A DNA stretch of 5,907 nt from Anaerolineales bacterium (lineage in GTDB: Bacteria > Chloroflexota > Anaerolineae > Anaerolineales > UBA4823): positions 1 to 5,907 of the forward strand of contig JAOAHK010000179.1 in the NCBI GenBank assembly GCA_026415275.1, given 5' to 3'. Each line of letters begins with the position of its first letter. Position 1 is the stretch's first letter. The notes below the pieces were generated by a model that was given only the letters and a program-made list of their open reading frames with translations, searched no databases and was not told the origin of the DNA. The translations under genes were made by a program, and so were the position numbers. Shown here piece by piece: positions 5,160 through 5,907 of the stretch.

Positions 5160-5907
5160 TTATCCTAAGGTGGTAATCGGGCGGCCTTGCAGCAAATAGA
5201 AAACACCGCTTTCTTCGCCCCACTCGATATCTTGCGGGCAACCGAAGTGCTTTTCGACCAGATTGCCCATCTCAACCAACGCTCGCAGTTCGGCTTCGTT
5301 GAGCACTGGCTGCTCTCTCAGCGCAGAGGGCACTTCTTCTTCGATCACGCCGTTCAAGCCGTCGTTGACGATGCGGATCGATTTCGGAGCAATGTGCTGA
5401 TAACGCACTTCGCAGGTTTCACGGTCGATCTTATAGTGATCAGGCGTGATCGTGCCGGAGACAATCCCTTCTCCCAAGCCATAGACTCCTTCGATGATCA
5501 TCTGATATGGATTTCTCAATATTGGGTCGACAGTGAAGATCACCCCAGCCTTCTCGGCGTTGACCATTTTTTGTACCACTACTGCCATCGAGACCAAATC
5601 GTCGTCGAAGCCATTGCAAAAGCGATAATAGATTGCCTGCGAGGTGAACAGCGAAGACCAGCACTTGATTACGTTTTCCAGTAGAGCTCGATCGCCGCGC
5701 ACGTTCAAGTAGGTGCTTTGCTGTCCGGTAAAGCTGGCGCAGCCCATATCCTCAGCCGTGGCGCTGGAGCGCACAGCGACAGCAACCTCCCTGCCCAGGC
5801 GGTGGTAATGCTCCAGTATCTCATCCCTGAGTTCATCATCGATCACCACTTGATCGAACAAAGCACGAATGGTTGTCTCGGCTTCTTGTAAAGCATGGGC
5901 GTTACTG
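5160..5907 (-). CDS. PEP synthase / pyruvate-phosphate-dikinase N-terminal (ATP-grasp) domain protein, N-terminus cut by window edge
   Basis: The frame is open from the right edge (partial codon at 5907) to TAA at 5160-5162, giving 248 visible residues. A TTG at 5861 is only an internal codon, because the preceding 15 residues continue the same fold. Motifs of the PPDK_N nucleotide-binding domain are in order: VRSSATAED (about 45-53), SFTGQQSTYLNVRG, VVVQKMVNAEKAGVIFTVDP (split over 109-128), GLGEGIVSGTITPDHYKID, DIEWG (226-230) and LLQGRPIT (238-245). The protein ends three residues after QGRPIT, the boundary where full PEP synthase continues into the phosphohistidine swivel domain and PEP/pyruvate barrel. 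Those parts are missing and the next gene starts 21 bp later. So this is an ATP-binding subunit or stand-alone domain, comparable in architecture to split dikinases such as phenylphosphate synthase. About 80-100 N-terminal residues lie outside the window. The phosphate acceptor is unknown. Confidence 0.88.
   Translation of the reverse strand, partial: SNAHALQEAETTIRALFDQVVIDDELRDEILEHYHRLGREVAVAVRSSATAEDMGCASFTGQQSTYLNVRGDRALLENVIKCWSSLFTSQAIYYRFCNGFDDDLVSMAVVVQKMVNAEKAGVIFTVDPILRNPYQMIIEGVYGLGEGIVSGTITPDHYKIDRETCEVRYQHIAPKSIRIVNDGLNGVIEEEVPSALREQPVLNEAELRALVEMGNLVEKHFGCPQDIEWGEESGVFYLLQGRPITTLG

Overview
All recognisable genes lie on the minus strand, so the window reads right to left: 5907 > PEP/pyruvate-dikinase-type ATP-grasp domain (runs off the right edge) > HPr-kinase-like P-loop protein > GntR/FCD regulator > Lrp/AsnC regulator > aldehyde dehydrogenase > PotD-like substrate-binding lipoprotein (runs off the left edge). 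The DNA is bacterial and of middling GC content, with TTG and GTG starts as well as ATG. The PotD-like protein has a lipobox followed by a Pro/Thr/Gln/Ala-rich linker. That style is common in Chloroflexota (Anaerolineae-like) binding proteins, so I favour that phylum, but this is inference and no marker gene proves it.

Right part (4251-5907): two genes 21 bp apart, probably one operon. The first ends just after the QGRPIT motif that closes the nucleotide-binding domain of PEP synthase, so the phosphohistidine swivel domain and the PEP-binding barrel are absent from this polypeptide. The second is related to the C-terminal kinase domain of HPr kinase but has altered catalytic residues. This pair is the least conventional part of the window.

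Middle part (2484-4250): two one-component regulators. The GntR/FCD gene starts with TTG behind a strong ribosome binding site and is preceded by a probable promoter and an inverted repeat in its leader. The Lrp/AsnC gene has a near-consensus sigma-70 promoter (TTGACA, 17 bp, TATTAT), a 23-bp imperfect palindrome upstream of it, and a clear intrinsic terminator after it. The promoter shows that the longest open frame over-extends this gene; the real start is probably GTG at 3044.

Left part (1-2483): a complete NAD(P)-type aldehyde dehydrogenase with all catalytic residues, then a polyamine-family periplasmic-binding lipoprotein. Between them is a 14-bp perfect inverted repeat, each arm of which contains its own TGTC(C/G)GACA pseudo-palindrome, with centres 21 bp apart. 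It looks more like a tandem operator than a terminator.

Taken together, the left and middle parts resemble a regulated uptake-and-oxidation locus for an amine, amino acid or related compound: binding-protein-dependent import, then oxidation of an aldehyde intermediate, controlled by Lrp and/or GntR proteins. Whether the right-hand phosphotransfer-like pair belongs to the same pathway cannot be decided from this window.
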